Positions 4,995-5,158 of a stretch of 5,158 bases of DNA are shown here, piece after piece. The stretch is from positions 1 through 5,158 of the forward strand of contig NZ_JBLOUI010000068.1 in NCBI RefSeq assembly GCF_047807365.1. The letters run 5' to 3'. Under the pieces are notes generated by a model, which was not told the origin of the DNA, made no database searches, and worked only from the letters and a program-made list of their open reading frames with translations. The translations under genes were made by a program, and so were the position numbers. Source of the stretch: Peptacetobacter sp900539645. GTDB taxonomy: Bacteria > Bacillota > Clostridia > Peptostreptococcales > Peptostreptococcaceae. Every line of letters starts with the position of its first letter. Within the stretch, counting starts at the first letter, position 1.

Positions 4995-5037
4995 AAAAAT
5001 AGGTTGGTATGGATATTTTCCAAACCAACCTATTTTT
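4995..5037. terminator. Bidirectional Rho-independent terminator after the second LCP gene
   Basis: AAAAATAGGTTGGT (4995-5008) pairs perfectly with ACCAACCTATTTTT (5024-5037). One A/A mismatch leads into an inner stem TGGA/TCCA and a 5-base loop. The A-run before and T-run after the GC-rich stem let it work on both strands. It begins two bases after the LCP stop codon. Confidence 0.88.
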
Positions 5038-5051
5038 GCGTTCTATTAAAT

Positions 5052-5100
5052 AAAAAAATACTGCCATAGAACACCTTTAAAAGGTGTTCTTATGACAGTA
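5052..5100 (-). terminator. Rho-independent terminator of the convergent gene at the right edge
   Basis: A long stem has arms at 5059-5077 and 5081-5100 (TACTG...AGAACACCTT with AAGGTGTTCT...CAGTA), one C/A mismatch, one bulged T and a 3-5 base loop. On the minus strand the stem is followed by seven T (5052-5058). It stops transcription entering from the right and lies 15 bases past the stop codon of the partial gene at 5115-5158. Confidence 0.88.
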
Positions 5101-5105
5101 CCTTT

Positions 5106-5135
5106 AACTGACACCTAACGGTTGTCAGTTTTTTT
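5106..5135 (+). terminator. Second plus-strand terminator hairpin, overlapping the convergent gene end
   Basis: AACTGAC (5106-5112) pairs with GTCAGTT (5124-5130). The stem continues as ACC/GGT after one bulged T and closes with a TAAC loop. A run of seven T at 5129-5135 follows on the plus strand, so it would catch read-through from the second LCP gene. It overlaps the last codons and stop of the minus-strand partial gene, where the T-run reads as Lys codons. Confidence 0.65.
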
Positions 5136-5158
5136 GTATTCAAATTTAGCTCCACAAT
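5115..5158 (-). CDS. C-terminal end of a convergent gene, possible zinc-ribbon protein (partial)
   Basis: The minus strand is open from the window edge to a TAG at 5115-5117 and encodes CGAKFEYKKTDNR before the stop. The partial codon before Cys ends in AT, so the preceding residue is Asn, Asp, His or Tyr. CGA.F.Y directly after such a residue resembles the second Cys pair of a C-x-x-C-G zinc ribbon; the first Cys of the pair would lie outside the window. The strong minus-strand terminator at 5052-5100, just downstream, supports a gene ending here. The fragment is only 13 residues, and the plus-strand hairpin at 5106-5135 covers half of it, so chance remains possible. Confidence 0.45.
   Translation of the reverse strand, partial: CGAKFEYKKTDNR

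Noticed and set aside
3934..5067. Several minus-strand open frames of 60-94 codons opposite or overlapping the second LCP gene
   Set aside because: They are shadows of the LCP reading frame. None has a ribosome binding site, and the one ending at 5067 starts within terminator hairpins.

Overview
The window looks like the chromosome of a low-GC, Gram-positive Firmicute, probably a clostridium such as a member of the Peptostreptococcaceae. The spacers are very AT-rich, codons end mostly in A or T, and ATA is common for Ile. GGAGGG/AAGAAGG ribosome binding sites, TTG starts, sigma-A-type TTGAAT/TATAAT promoters and hairpin-plus-T-run terminators all fit. The family-level assignment is inference from style, not from a marker gene.

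Layout from left to right: a minus-strand terminator (41-80) follows a small minus-strand gene (171-488). That gene encodes a secreted 105-residue protein carrying three copies of an NPIITS motif at an exact 28-residue spacing. Next is an AT-rich spacer of about 460 bases, with a pair of 17-base direct repeats around a palindrome. A minus-strand gene for a Cof-type HAD phosphatase follows (1102-1887), with its own terminator and promoter. Reading divergently are two tandem plus-strand genes for LytR-CpsA-Psr (LCP) cell-envelope proteins (2167-3456 and 3641-4993), each with its own promoter(s) and terminator. The window ends in a dense cluster of three terminator hairpins, with the last 13 codons of a convergent minus-strand gene (5115-5158) that may encode a zinc-ribbon protein.

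The clear functional theme is the cell surface. LCP proteins are membrane-anchored enzymes that move undecaprenyl-phosphate-linked glycopolymers (teichoic-acid-like or capsular) onto peptidoglycan. The two copies are close paralogues sharing catalytic motifs, a TTG start, an identical AGAAAGAAGG ribosome binding site and a TTGAAT-17-TATAAT promoter, so they arose by tandem duplication. They differ in their low-complexity tails. The first has an acidic, roughly two-thirds-serine tail at its extracellular C-terminus; the second has a basic Ser/Arg/Asn-rich tail at its cytoplasmic N-terminus. The HAD phosphatase and the repeat protein have separate transcription units, and no functional link to the LCP genes can be shown.

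The least familiar items are the NPIITS-repeat secreted protein and the oppositely placed tails of the LCP pair. No RNA gene, CRISPR array, complete insertion sequence or phage gene was recognised.
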